From Aplectana chamaeleonis (taxonomy: Eukaryota; Nematoda; Chromadorea; Rhabditida; Cosmocercidae), in contig JAPDOI010000175.1 in the NCBI GenBank assembly GCA_029168955.1, positions 930,001 through 994,000 of the forward strand: a stretch of 64,000 bases of DNA. The letters are read 5' to 3'. Below the pieces are notes generated by a model, which was not told where the DNA came from, did no database searches, and saw only the letters and a list, made by a program, of their open reading frames with translations. Numbering within the stretch: position 1 is the stretch's first letter; every line of letters starts with the position of its first letter. Below, piece by piece: positions 21,262-32,400 of the stretch. A program made the translations under genes and the position numbers.

Positions 21262-24200
21262 TCAGAGGCGTAGGAAGTTAGCCACTTCACACGGGCTGTA
21301 CCATAGATCTCGAGAAGATAACATTGTAGGTCTGGCGGGACATGAAAATAGATGCAATGGATCAAGTCCAGCACATTCACAATCAGAGCATCTATCAGGG
21401 AGTGACTGATCAATCCGATGGGCGTATGTCTTTAGATATGTGGAGTGACCGCGTCGCAGACCAGCGAGAGTTCTTCGGGTGCGTCTCCGTAGATCGGCTT
21501 CGCTGTCGTCGACTCGTGGGGGTACGCCGCCATAAATTGAGTTGGGCTGAGCATCAGACAGGTACTCTGCCACAAAGCGCGTATGCTCAGCCATCTGGAG
21601 TCTTCTGCGGGAGAGCTCGGATGTAGCCCAGCGTTGTTTATCAACATCAGACAGGGAAGCGTTGAGCGGCGTGCGTATGTTTCTTGATTGGGGGCCGGAC
21701 GACAGAAGACGGTAGTTTGGATGGGTCGGGCTCTTGACAATACTTATGAGAAACTGCTGAGACTGGAGTAAGCAGTGCTGTTTTACGGGAAGTAGGCCGG
21801 TTTCCTGATGAAGATGCGAAATAGGCGTCGACTTGTGACATCCAGTAATAAGCCTGAGGGCAGTATTCTGTGCTCTCTACAATTTGCACCAAGAGGATTC
21901 AGAGATATGTCTGGTCCAAATAGGGGCGCCATATTCCAAGACCGGTCGGACCATGGCTCGTTAAGTCGTACGTTGTACTTCTTTCGAGCTGCCCCACGAG
22001 GTTCCAGCCAAAGCGCGAAGAATGTTGTAGCGCGAGTTGGCAGCGGCAGCTCGTATACGCATGTTTTCATGGAATCGTAAAGAGGGGTCCTGGAAAACTC
22101 CCAATAGTCGAGGATGCTTAGACAGTGGCAGCTCGTGACCATCCCAGACGACTTTGGCATGTAGTCGATGTTCGTTAGTAGCTGTCGTACATAGTGTAGC
22201 ACTTGATTTGGAGGCAGAGACAGTCAGCGACTTTGATTTAAGATATACTGCCAGGGTCCATTAGAAGTCATTCATGGCAGCAGTGGCTCGATCGATAACT
22301 GAGTCCGTGCAAACGATTGTGATGTCATCGGCGTACAGGCACAGATGAATACCAGTTGGTGGCTCAGGAATATCAGACAGAAATAGCGAGAACAGGCTCG
22401 GGGATAACACCCCGCCTTGCGGGACACCGGCTTTCAAAGGGACCGAAGACGATAGATGTCCGTCGAACCTCACACGAATGGACCGGTTTTTGATGAAGCA
22501 AACGATTGTGATGTCATCGGCGTACAGGCACAGATGAATACCAGTTCATCTTTTATACCAACAGGGCATATCCGATTCCAGTGTGGATTTCGATAGAAGC
22601 GGGATACTGGCGCTATCAAACGCAGCCGTGAGATCAATAGCAACGACGAGGCTTCTACCAGCCGGAGTCTTGCGATTAAATCCAGCAATGATATGCTCGG
22701 TGATTGACGTCAGGGCAGTGATGGTGGAATGCTCCTTCTTGAAACCATGCTGGTAAGTGTTGTGCTGCAACGCGTTTTGGAGGAGCGGATTGACGATTTT
22801 TTTCCGCAAGCTTGGCAAGGGGAGAGAGAAGGGAAATGGGGCGGTGGGAGGCAGCCTTATCCGACGGTTTGCCTGGCTTGGCGATGGGGATGACGACAGC
22901 TTGTTTCCAGCGGGCCGGAATAACACCAGAACTGAATGACGAATGAATAAGATCAGAGAGCAGTTCGTAATAGGGATCAGGAATATGCTCGAGATGAACA
23001 GCCGAAATCCCATCGGGTCCCTCAGCCCGCGAATTTTTCATCGATTTGATGACCTTGTCGATGGCGGAAGGAGAGATAGCAGGGACATCCAGTCGACTGA
23101 GATTCCTGATTGCTCGCATTGTTCGTCTGTGTTGCTTATCCCGAGACGACGACGCAGATGTAAACAGTTAGCCGAGCAGACAAGCGGCTTTGTATCCGTG
23201 CTCGAATCTTCCAGACGGAAATTCGAGCATGTTGCGATCAGTGCTCATCTTTTTGCCTGGGAGCTGTTTCAAGGTGGTCCAAGCTTTTTTTGGCATCCAC
23301 GGCAAAATCGATCGACTCGGTGAGCTCTTTCCAGCGTTGCTGCTTGTGTTGATTTGGCAATGCGGTGATGTTTTCCGACAGCTGTTGTGTCGTTGGATCA
23401 TTGGGGTCCGATCTTCGTTTGTCGTCTCTCGTAGTGATCAGTTCAAGCATTTCACTGGGCACGTTTGGGTGAAAAGTCTTCACACGTCCAGTAGGAATAG
23501 CAGCTTTGGAAGCACGTCCTATGGCATCGACAATGAACTTCTCCTTGTCGTAGACTGAGCCGTTCCACCGGTAGCTGGCCACCTGGCTGAGCGACCCCCT
23601 TTGAATAGGTCCCAGTTAGCCTTACGATAATTAGAATAGGACTTAGAGCGCGAGCCAGAGAACGGAGCAAGCAAACTATAAAGTGACAGTTCAATGACGT
23701 AATAATGGGAAGATGATCACTGGCCAGCGCCACATCGGTAGACCAGTTACATGAGATAGCTAGCGAGGATGATACAAAGGTGATATCAGGTGAGGAAGGC
23801 CTACCCACTGCCGGAAGACGAGTGGGAGAATCCTAATTGATAGGCACAAGATCACAATCATCAGCGAATAACTCAATGAGCTCACCTCTATTGTCAGGCT
23901 CTAGAGGAGAGAACCACGAAGGAGAATGAGCATTGAAATCACCAGCTACTACAACCGAACTAGATGACAAGGCAGTATGAGCAGTATGTAAGTAATTTGA
24001 GGGGTCAAACGCATTGTGACAGGATGTGGGGGGGGGTATATAGACATTGACAATATCAAGGGGGCCACTTTGTAATACAATATGAACTCCTAGATATTCA
24101 ACAACATCATCATTGGGAAGAGCAATAATGTGAGAAGGGATGGATGATTTTACAAACGTTGAAACACCACCGCCATGGGAAGTACGTGGAATATGATAGG

Positions 24201-24600
24201 ATAAATAGCCGGGGAGTCGGGGGAGAGAGGAGGAAGATGTGCTAAGCTTGGTCTCCTGCAGGAGAATGACATCAGGTTGAGTACGATCTACACACACTGT
24301 GAGTTCAGCAAGTTTGGCACGCAGGCCATTTATATTGAGTTGATAAATGCTTAGACAATGTTGAGGAACCCTAGGGGGATTTACAGAGCAAGATATACTA
24401 CAGTAAGCATGAGTGTAGTCATTATAGCTGGACAATCCCGAACATTTGAGGTGCACCCAGCCAAGGCAACCACCACATTGAATGCTTGCATGTTGGGCAG
24501 ATAGCCCGCAGTGGCGGCAGGGATATCGTGGTGTCTTGCTGCGCGGTCCCGGATTCCTCTCGACGCCAGCTCGTAGAAGTAGAATACAAAGGAGTGTAGC
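21262..24600 (-). pseudogene. C1 polyprotein: 2A-like, PHD finger, AP endonuclease, RT
   Basis: On the minus strand: [13 protein letters not shown] at about 24580-24541, a C4HC3 finger (CRHC, CGGCLGWVHLKC, CSISC), then the endonuclease (LNINGLRAKLAEL, LLQETKL, AGDFNAHS, near 24330-23860). The RT follows with [25 protein letters not shown] and YADDITIVC, ending in CDCECAGLDPLHLFSCP-type knuckle sequence near 21340. Several frame changes (for example near 23820, 23580, 22980, 22560 and 21900) make it inactive. The 2A-endonuclease frame has no ATG upstream of the 2A motif. Confidence 0.8.
22310..22546. repeat. 48-bp duplication inside C1
   Basis: The segment beginning CAAACGATTGTGATGTCATC at 22310-22357 (YADD motif region) is repeated exactly at 22499-22546, where it replaces normal RT sequence. 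Confidence 0.85.
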
Positions 24601-24780
24601 AGCCAGCCATCTACACTCCCAATACGAAAAAACTCCACATGGAGTGATTGATGTTTGTTTGATGAGCCTCCATACGTCGACTCCACAGATCCACCACGCG
24701 TAGGTTGAGCACCTTGTACGATGCCTTTAAAGCGCAGTCGGACAGCGTGTCACTGATAACACCGAATGAAACCTACGAAT

Positions 24781-25250
24781 CAATTCAATTCCATTCAAGA
24801 GCTTTGTTTTTCAATAAAGAAACATGCGGAGTGTATCGTCAATCTCTGTATGGTGGAGAGCCGGGATGCTGCTATGATACCTTTATCATAAGAGCCGACC
24901 GGAAATATACTCGTACAATTCAGAGCACCCTGTTCTCAAAGCCCTACCAGAAAATACGGCCGTCTGTCCCATGCAGTTACCTGAGATTGAAATGGGACAG
25001 AGGTCGGATTCTCCTATGTATGTACCCCGGGTATAAGGGCGGAGTTGGGTAAAATAATCCGCGTTTTGCTGGGGAATACGGAAGATGGTACCCTGATTCA
25101 TCCTTATACCCGTGGTATAATGATTGATGAATTCGGCCAAAGTTCTTCGATATCATCGGGTTTCGATTCCGTTTCGAAGCGGTTCCAACCTTACGACTCA
25201 GTCATGCGATTGAAATCGTTCTAATTTCTTGTGAGTTGTTTGGTGTTATC
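24781..25250 (-). mobile_element. Diverged family B LINE 3' fragment (B3)
   Basis: A (TTGAA)n-like tail (CAATTCAATTCCATTCAAGAG) is followed by sequence matching the B1/B2 3' end (ACTCGTACAATTCAGAGCACCCTG; CATGCAGTTACCTGAG-ATTGAAATGGGA). Later ATCATCGGGTTTCGATTCC matches the RT C-terminus region. It is heavily diverged and 5'-truncated. Confidence 0.65.
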
Positions 25251-25403
25251 AATGATAAGCTGTCCGACCGTGTTTCAAGTATGATTCAAGTATATCATTT
25301 TCCTATCACATAAACATTTCTCGAAAAGCAAGAGTATCGGCTTCTCCCTCATACATCAGTACCGGCATAGCTACCTCGCTCAGTGTATTGGTTCAAGAGT
25401 TGC

Positions 25404-25801
25404 CTTGTAGGCAGGGTTGAGCAGGCCGTTGTGGCGATTTTTGTCGCGGCAACGACCCCACCCATTTCTTTTTACCAAAAAAAACCCCAAAATTTTACGA
25501 CCCCCTTGGTCCAAAAATTTTTAAAGCTTTATTTAGTGTCTAATTGTCAATTTTCTCAAAAGTATAAGTTTTCTAAACAGCTTCTCTGCATATAATCTGC
25601 TTTTATATTGTTGAAAATGCATACACCTCGCACGCGACTGACTATTCCTACCTCATTTTACCTTACCATGTGGTTTTGAAAAATCCTATTTTTTCCAAAA
25701 ATTTGACGACCCATCCCCAAATTTTCATTTTTCCCGCAATTTCCAAAAAATACGACCCCCCGTTGTGACCAGTCACAACGCTGCTCAACCCTGCTTGTAG
25801 G
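25404..25801. mobile_element. hAT-like MITE S1 with 8-bp duplication
   Basis: The element is 25412-25793. Ends CAGGGTTGAGCAG and CTGCTCAACCCTG are inverted. CTTGTAGG is duplicated exactly at 25404-25411 and 25794-25801. Non-coding. A second copy, S2, is at 37729-38016. Confidence 0.9.
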
Positions 25802-26459
25802 GTCCGGGTAGAGTTCCGTCGCTGAAACGCGCGACAACTTTCCGTAAAGGCCTCAGCATTCTTGAGCGGCAAAAGTCTTGCCGCGACGATGAAGGATAGA
25901 GAGCAGCTGCGCAGCTTCTCGCCTGCCCTTTATTCCCCATTGCGGCGCGACTCGTATCGCCATGCTCTGTATAGACCATAAGTAAGTTACGATCGAGCAC
26001 GCGGTCCCTCACTATCGTTTCTCCTCTACCGCATGCTGTCGCGCTTTTCAGCGGGATCCTATTCGGTTCCTATGGGAGCGTCCATGGCTAGCAGCATAGG
26101 CGATCGCCCTAGCTAGGGAAAGTGCACTGAAAAATAAAGTATTGATTCGCCGTATGCATATCTCCACCGAAAAAAAAACATGGATGCCTCTGGGGGGGGG
26201 GGATCGATCGCTATCTAATGAAATTGACTAAAATGTTCAAAACCATGTTATACGCATCTTATACTGTAGAAGACGATGATAAGTGATGTGGAATCCTCTT
26301 AGCCTTACCCTAACTCAGTAGTAGAGAGACGGCTGAGAGGGTCGCAGAGGATCTTAAAAGGCTGTTTTCAGTTGTAGGAGTTGAATTCGGTTACAGCTGC
26401 TAAGAAGTCCGCAGAAAGCGGCGACCTTCGCTATAGCTCTTATCTTCGAATTGTATTCA
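25802..26459. promoter_or_regulatory. Upstream region of the MANF gene
   Basis: No other gene is seen between MITE S1 and the MANF start. It presumably holds the promoter; no specific element could be identified. A C-poly/G-run sits at 26190-26200. Confidence 0.3.
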
Positions 26460-26460
26460 G
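26450..26460 (+). promoter_or_regulatory. Probable spliced-leader acceptor of MANF mRNA
   Basis: AATTGTATTCAG ends at 26460, only 8 bases before the start codon and with no upstream exon needed. This fits nematode trans-splicing. Confidence 0.6.
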
Positions 26461-26468
26461 GCACAATT

Positions 26469-29400
26469 ATGCTTCCTGGGTTCTACATTTTCCTTTCATT
26501 AGCAGCTTTCTCCATAGCCCAACAAGTTCCATGTGAAGGTAAGACTTAATTGTGCACTCATCGATGATGTAGTGAGTAAGAAATATTTTGCAACTTTTTA
26601 GTGTGCGTGAAGGTTCTAAATGATGCGATGAAAAAAGTGCCTGAGGCAGACCGCTCAAAGCCAGATGCGATCGCTGATGTTATTCGGAAACACTGCAAGG
26701 ACACAAGGAACAAGGATCACAAATTTGTAAGAAGATTTGGGTCAATCTTGAAAAAACTGCTCTCCGTCACCCTGAAACGACAAAAAATGCTCAGAGTTGG
26801 TGCGAATCCGCGTCTCGCTGTTGTCACCCCGCCTCCGGAATCCGACTTGAGCGATTGTTTTTTTGCTGCTACCAACACTCAACAGGGAAGTACCTGAGAG
26901 CGAAGTGAACTTCTGAAAGGCTATCGAATGGGTGCTATGGAGGGGGGGGTGAAAATGAACAGTTTTAAGTGTTCTGATTTCCCTAAAAGCACATGGGTAG
27001 ATAAAAAAACTGCGAAAATTGACCAATGGTTTTCACGAATTCAGGTTCCTTAAGCTTAAACCTTGATCAGTGAGTTATTTGCGGCCCTGACCAGGAATAT
27101 GAGGTCCGTTTCAAGCTTATCGTAAGATTACAGTAGTTTGCTATTACCGAAGGGTGTTTTACCCACCGCAATCTTTCATAAAACCGGAAATGGACTCCAC
27201 ATTCTTGTTTAGCCCCCCCCCCAAAAAAAAAAAACCCCTGAGCCAAGTGTGGGCCAAAAATGTTTGAGTGCGTGAAATACAAGAGTCATGCTGCCGAGAT
27301 GTCGTACGTTCGTGCCGTGGCAGTGTGGAGGAAAGAAGATCGCCTCCGTGCAAACCGACGTCATCCCCTCCACAAAGAGGGTTTTTGTCATGGGAGAGGT
27401 GCTGGCCGGCCGCAACTCTCCTTCGGATTCTCCTGCAAAGGGCCGGCGTGGAGAGGAATCCTGGACCCGCTCAGAAGTACCAATGCGCCACGTGCGGAGA
27501 GGATGTAAACCGGAGACATACCAGCGTCCAGTGCTTCGGATGCCAAAGGTGGGTGCATCTCTCCTGTTCGGGTCTCAGTTCTGTGAGGCATCATAACTCA
27601 TCTTTTCGTTGTGTGTTATGCTCCTCACCTTCCATCTCAGATTCCTCTATCTCAAATCGCCCCCTTTCCATTGTGCATATCAATCTAAACGGCCTTCGTG
27701 CCAAGCTTTCTGAACTCTCTCTCTTTGCACGGACTTACCATCCAGACGTGATCATGGTTCAAGAAACCAAGCTCTCTCCATCCCCTACCTATCCTCATCC
27801 CAATATCCCAGGCTATACTTCTTACCATGCTCCAAGGTCATCTCTCGGCGGTGGAGTTTCTACTTTCGTTCTATCTTCACTTCCCTCACACCTCATTCCC
27901 TGCACCCCCACGGACGGTACTCTCGAGTACCTCCCAATCCATCTCCCCCTAAAAACACCCCTTTCTCTTTTCAACATATACATTTCACCTACAACTTCAT
28001 GCCCTTCATCATACAATCCTATCCCACTTCTCAAGCAGCTGAGCGACTGCTCCCTCTCATCCTCGGTCGTTTTCGCGGGTGATTTCAACGCTCACACCTT
28101 TTGCTCGTCTCTCGGTCCTGATGTTAGAGGAAATGACGTCGAAGAATGGGCAGATGAGTGCGACCTGGTCATTCTAAACGATGATCAGCCCACTCGTCTC
28201 CCTGCCAGCGGCCGATCTTCTAGCCCAGACATATCTCTTGTCTCGTCCAACCTTTCTAGCTGCTGCTCATGGTCTACCTCGACTACTCTGCCAAGTGACC
28301 ACGTTCCTGTCTTTGTCCACATCGATCTATCCAATTCTCTCGCTCCCTTTTCTGGTGTTCGCCAACGTTCTTATCTTAATTTAGGCCGAGCAGACTGGCG
28401 CCTGTTCAGCGAAGTTGCGCTTCGCCTATCGGCAGATTACCCGTGGAATGGAAGCGTGCACCAGAAGGAGTGCCATCTATCTGACGCAATCCGCAAGGCC
28501 ATGAATGCGGCTATCCCTATCGGTCGCGTCAAGACGTTCTATCCAAATGTCAACAGGGAAATCCTCGACAAAATTAGAACGAGAGATGCGAGGAGAGCGG
28601 TTAATCATCTGGACCCCGTGGTTGCTGAGCTTGACAGTGAGATCAAAAAGGATTTGGACAGACACAAGAAAGAAGAGTGGGAGAAGTTAACCGGACAGAT
28701 GGACTTTAAGACGGACAGTGCAGCTACTTGGAAGGTTTTACGGAAGCTTTCGGGTAAAAGCTCACCCGCCACCGTCTCCACTATCGAATTCGACAACGGC
28801 GTATTCAAATCAGGAAAGGAAGCCGCTTATGCGCTCGGGAAAAGTTTTTCATCACCAGTGCTAAACGAGGTCCGCAGAATAGAGTGACTGTAAAGAGAGC
28901 TGTGCCGCCTCCCGCTTATGAGCACGGCCGAAGCGTTTACTACGACGCAAATTGAGAAGATTATAAAGGAAATGCGGAACTCTAGAGCTATTGGTCCTGA
29001 TGGGATATGTCCTGCTGTCTTGAAGAAGATACCCACTGACTTACTACCGCTCCTCACTGATGTTATAAACTCCTCGTTCATGTCGTGTACTATCCCGCAG
29101 AATTGGAAGATGGCAAACGTCGTTCCGCTGCCCAAGCCTGGCAAGCCCCAAGCTTCAGTCAAGGATATCGGCCCATTAGCTTGTTGTCTTCTTTTGCTAA
29201 AGTAGCTGAAAAGCTGATCGTCAAAGACCTGGCCGAGCACAACGAGAGACAGGTGTTTCAGCATGGATTCAGAAAAATGCATTCCACCACGACAGCTTTG
29301 TTAGAAATTACGAGCTATGCAATTGATGGTTTCAACGCGTATAAGACGGAAAGAACTGTAGCAGTTGCCTTGGATCTCACTAAGGCTTTCGACACAGTGA

Positions 29401-32400
29401 ATCTTGGTATCTTATCAAACAACTTACTGGAGTCATCAATCCCGCCATGGCAAAAAGCGCTGGATAGCTGCATTCACTAAGGGAAGACGGGCTAGAGTGA
29501 TGTTCCAGAATCATGTCTCAAACAGCATTCCGATTGCAGCTGGAGTCCCACAGGGCGGTGTATTGTCGCCTGCTCTCTTCAGTCTGTACCTCGAAGATAT
29601 GCCCGCCCCACCCCAAGATATCAAGGTGATCGCTTACGCTGATGATATGACTGTCTTGTGTCGTGATCGGGACATAAATGTGGCCGCCGCTAAGATTAAC
29701 GGTTACTTGACCGCACTGAAAAGCTTCTTCGACCGCAAAATGCTGAAGATTTCTGCGTCAAAGTCATCGGTATCCGTACTCACAACGGATCCATCTGAAC
29801 ACAGCGCACATCCGTATGTCGTATGGAATGGAGATCGTTTGCCTGCCGCCCGCTTCCCAAAACTTCTCGGACTCGTACTCGATCCATCGCTCAAATTCCA
29901 TAAGAACACGGAACAGAAGCAGGCTATCGTTAAAGCGAAGCTTAACGTGCTTAGAGCCCTGGGCGGTACAACATGGGGTAGTAGCAAAGAAACCATTATT
30001 ACAACGTATAAGGCTATTATCCAGCCTGCACTGGAATACGGCGCCCCAGTTTGGCAGCATCTAGTTTCGGAATCCTCTTGGACTAAGATGCAACGCATAC
30101 AGAATGCGGCTCTTCGAATCGCCACCGGGTGTGCAAGAAGTTCCCCGGTCGATCACTTGCATGCTGAGACCCGCTTATTACCAGTAAGGGAGCACTGTGA
30201 GCTCCAGGCCCAACAATTTTTCATCAACATTGTCAAACAACCAAATCACCCCTCTTGGAGAGTGCTAAACCCCGTCAGAGAAAGAAAGATCAGAAAGCCA
30301 TTCGCCGATGCTCCCAGCAAAGTCAATCTGCAGAGATGGCACGACTCACAGCAAGAACGACTCCGTCTATTGCGCGAGGAGCATACTCAGTTTGTACGGT
30401 GTCATCTGGAAAAGGCGGTCATTAATCCCATATTGGGGGTAGTGCCGCCCCAAGTCTGCACATCCGAGGCTCAACTCGGAAGAAGGGCCAGGTGCACGCT
30501 CGCATCATTACGCTGTGGTCACTCTACAATGCTAATGTCTTATGTCAGCAGGATTGACAGCAGTAAATCTGATGTGTGCCCGGACTGCGGTACCATCGGC
30601 CACGATACCGCACATTTATTCAACTGTCCGGAGAGACCTACCACGCTGACCGTAATGGACTTATGGACGAATCCGTTACTGGTCGCCCAGTTCCTCAACC
30701 TATGACAAAACCCTCAATGTGGCTGCAAAGAAGAAGAAGACAAGAGTCATTTTTTGACGTTTTTTTTTTGTCTACCCAAGCGCATTTGGAGAAATTCGAA
30801 GACTTGAAATTGCTTTTTTTCCGCAGCTCTAATAGACCGTTTTTAGCTCTATGGTGCACTCATAGGCTCATTTAGTTAGAACAATGCTGCTAGCGCAACG
30901 CAAGGGAATACACAGACGCACAGAGTCAAACGGGGTTGCGAAATTTTGCAAGGGGGGTGGGGTCGCAAAAATTTTGGCCCGTAATTGAAGGTTAGTGGGT
31001 CACAAAAAAAAATCGGACCAAAAATGAGAACTTGGTAAAGATATCCCGTTGTTAAATTCCTGATATTTTCGGTCACCAGGGGGAAGGATCGTAGCGTCGT
31101 TCAGGTTTTAGACGCCTGAGCTCGACTACTGAACGAATTTTCGGCGTCTAACAGTTTTATTAATCAAATATAAACTGCCCAGAAATCGCGCCTTAGGGGG
31201 GCGCAAAAATTTTGGATTTTGGAAGAAAATCTTGATGGTGGGGAGGGGGTTCGCTCTGATTTAGAAAAATCATGCAGCGCCGCGCTTGATCCTGTGAGCG
31301 CGTCGTTGTGTCGTAGCCAGCAGAGCTGCTATACAGGGTCAAGCGGGGCGTTGCGTAATTTTTCGAAATCGGAGCAACCCCCCCCCACCAGTACCAAAAT
31401 TGTTTTTTCCGAAGTTCTAGTCTTTTTGTGATTCCCCCGAAGTACGATTTCTGAGCAGTTTATATTTGATTTCTAAAATTGCCAGACCCCGAAAATTCGC
31501 TCAATAGTCGGGCTCAAGCGTCTAATCCTAGGCAACGCTACGATCCTTTTCCTTCGGTGACCAAAAATATTGAGAATTTTTGGGGAGATCTTCACCATAT
31601 TTTCATTTTTTGGTCGAAAATTTTGCGATTTGCCTTCAATTTTTGCCCAAAATTTTTGCGATCCCCCCCCGTTGCGAAGTTTCGCTACCCCGCTTGACTC
31701 TGCTGCTATCTTTTCCCCTTGGAGGTCAAAATCCCGGGAAAATTTTCCAGTGCTCTGTTTTCGGGCCGAAATGTTCTTGAGCTTCATTCGAAATTTTACC
31801 TTCCTGGGCTTAGATTTACACGACACCCCTGACCGCAGGTTGAGAAGTAGGCAACCGCGCTTGACGCTGCTGACAGCCGCCTTGTTTAATGACGGCTGGA
31901 TGTGAAGTGTGACTTAACGTCGAAATTGTCTTGTACCTATTATTGTTCCTCTATTAGTGCTTCTACATTGGCGCTTTGCCCGAATCTGCGACCTCGATTA
32001 TGGTCGACGTTTCGAAGCCTCTGTCATGGTCTATGCCTGTTGAGAAAGTTTGTTCGGAGAAGTTGAAAGCGAAGGATGCACAAATCTGCGAGCTGAAATA
32101 TGGTATGTCGCCTTATTGGTGAGTCAAATCCAGATAACATTCTCTCTGATCTCTTCAGACAAGCCACTTGACTGGAAGAATATCGATTTGAAGAAGATGC
32201 GAGTGAAGGAGCTGAAGAATATCTTGAATGAATGGGGAGAGGTTGGCTACGTCATTTTTAATGATATCATTGGATTGATGGTTTCAAAGAATAGGAAAAG
32301 GCTACGCGGTCGTTCAGAGGTGTAATGGCACCAGGTTATCAAACCGAAACAGTTCTGTACATTGTTATATGGCCTGGACACAGCTGGCTCGTATATGAGA

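Larger units (their letters stand above)
21218..24705 (-). mobile_element. Family C LINE, copy C1
   Basis: Nearly complete minus-strand copy. The GAA-repeat 3' tail is at 21218-21238 and the 5' end is near 24705 (ACCTACGCGTGGTGG), by comparison with the 5' piece of C2 at 47329. No clear target duplication was found. It carries a 48-bp internal duplication and frame changes. Confidence 0.8.

Noticed and set aside
27260..27508. AUG-started frame overlapping the A2 2A region
   Set aside because: Matching frames in A1 and A3 stop before the 2A region, so I do not call it a separate gene, though it is relevant to how translation starts.
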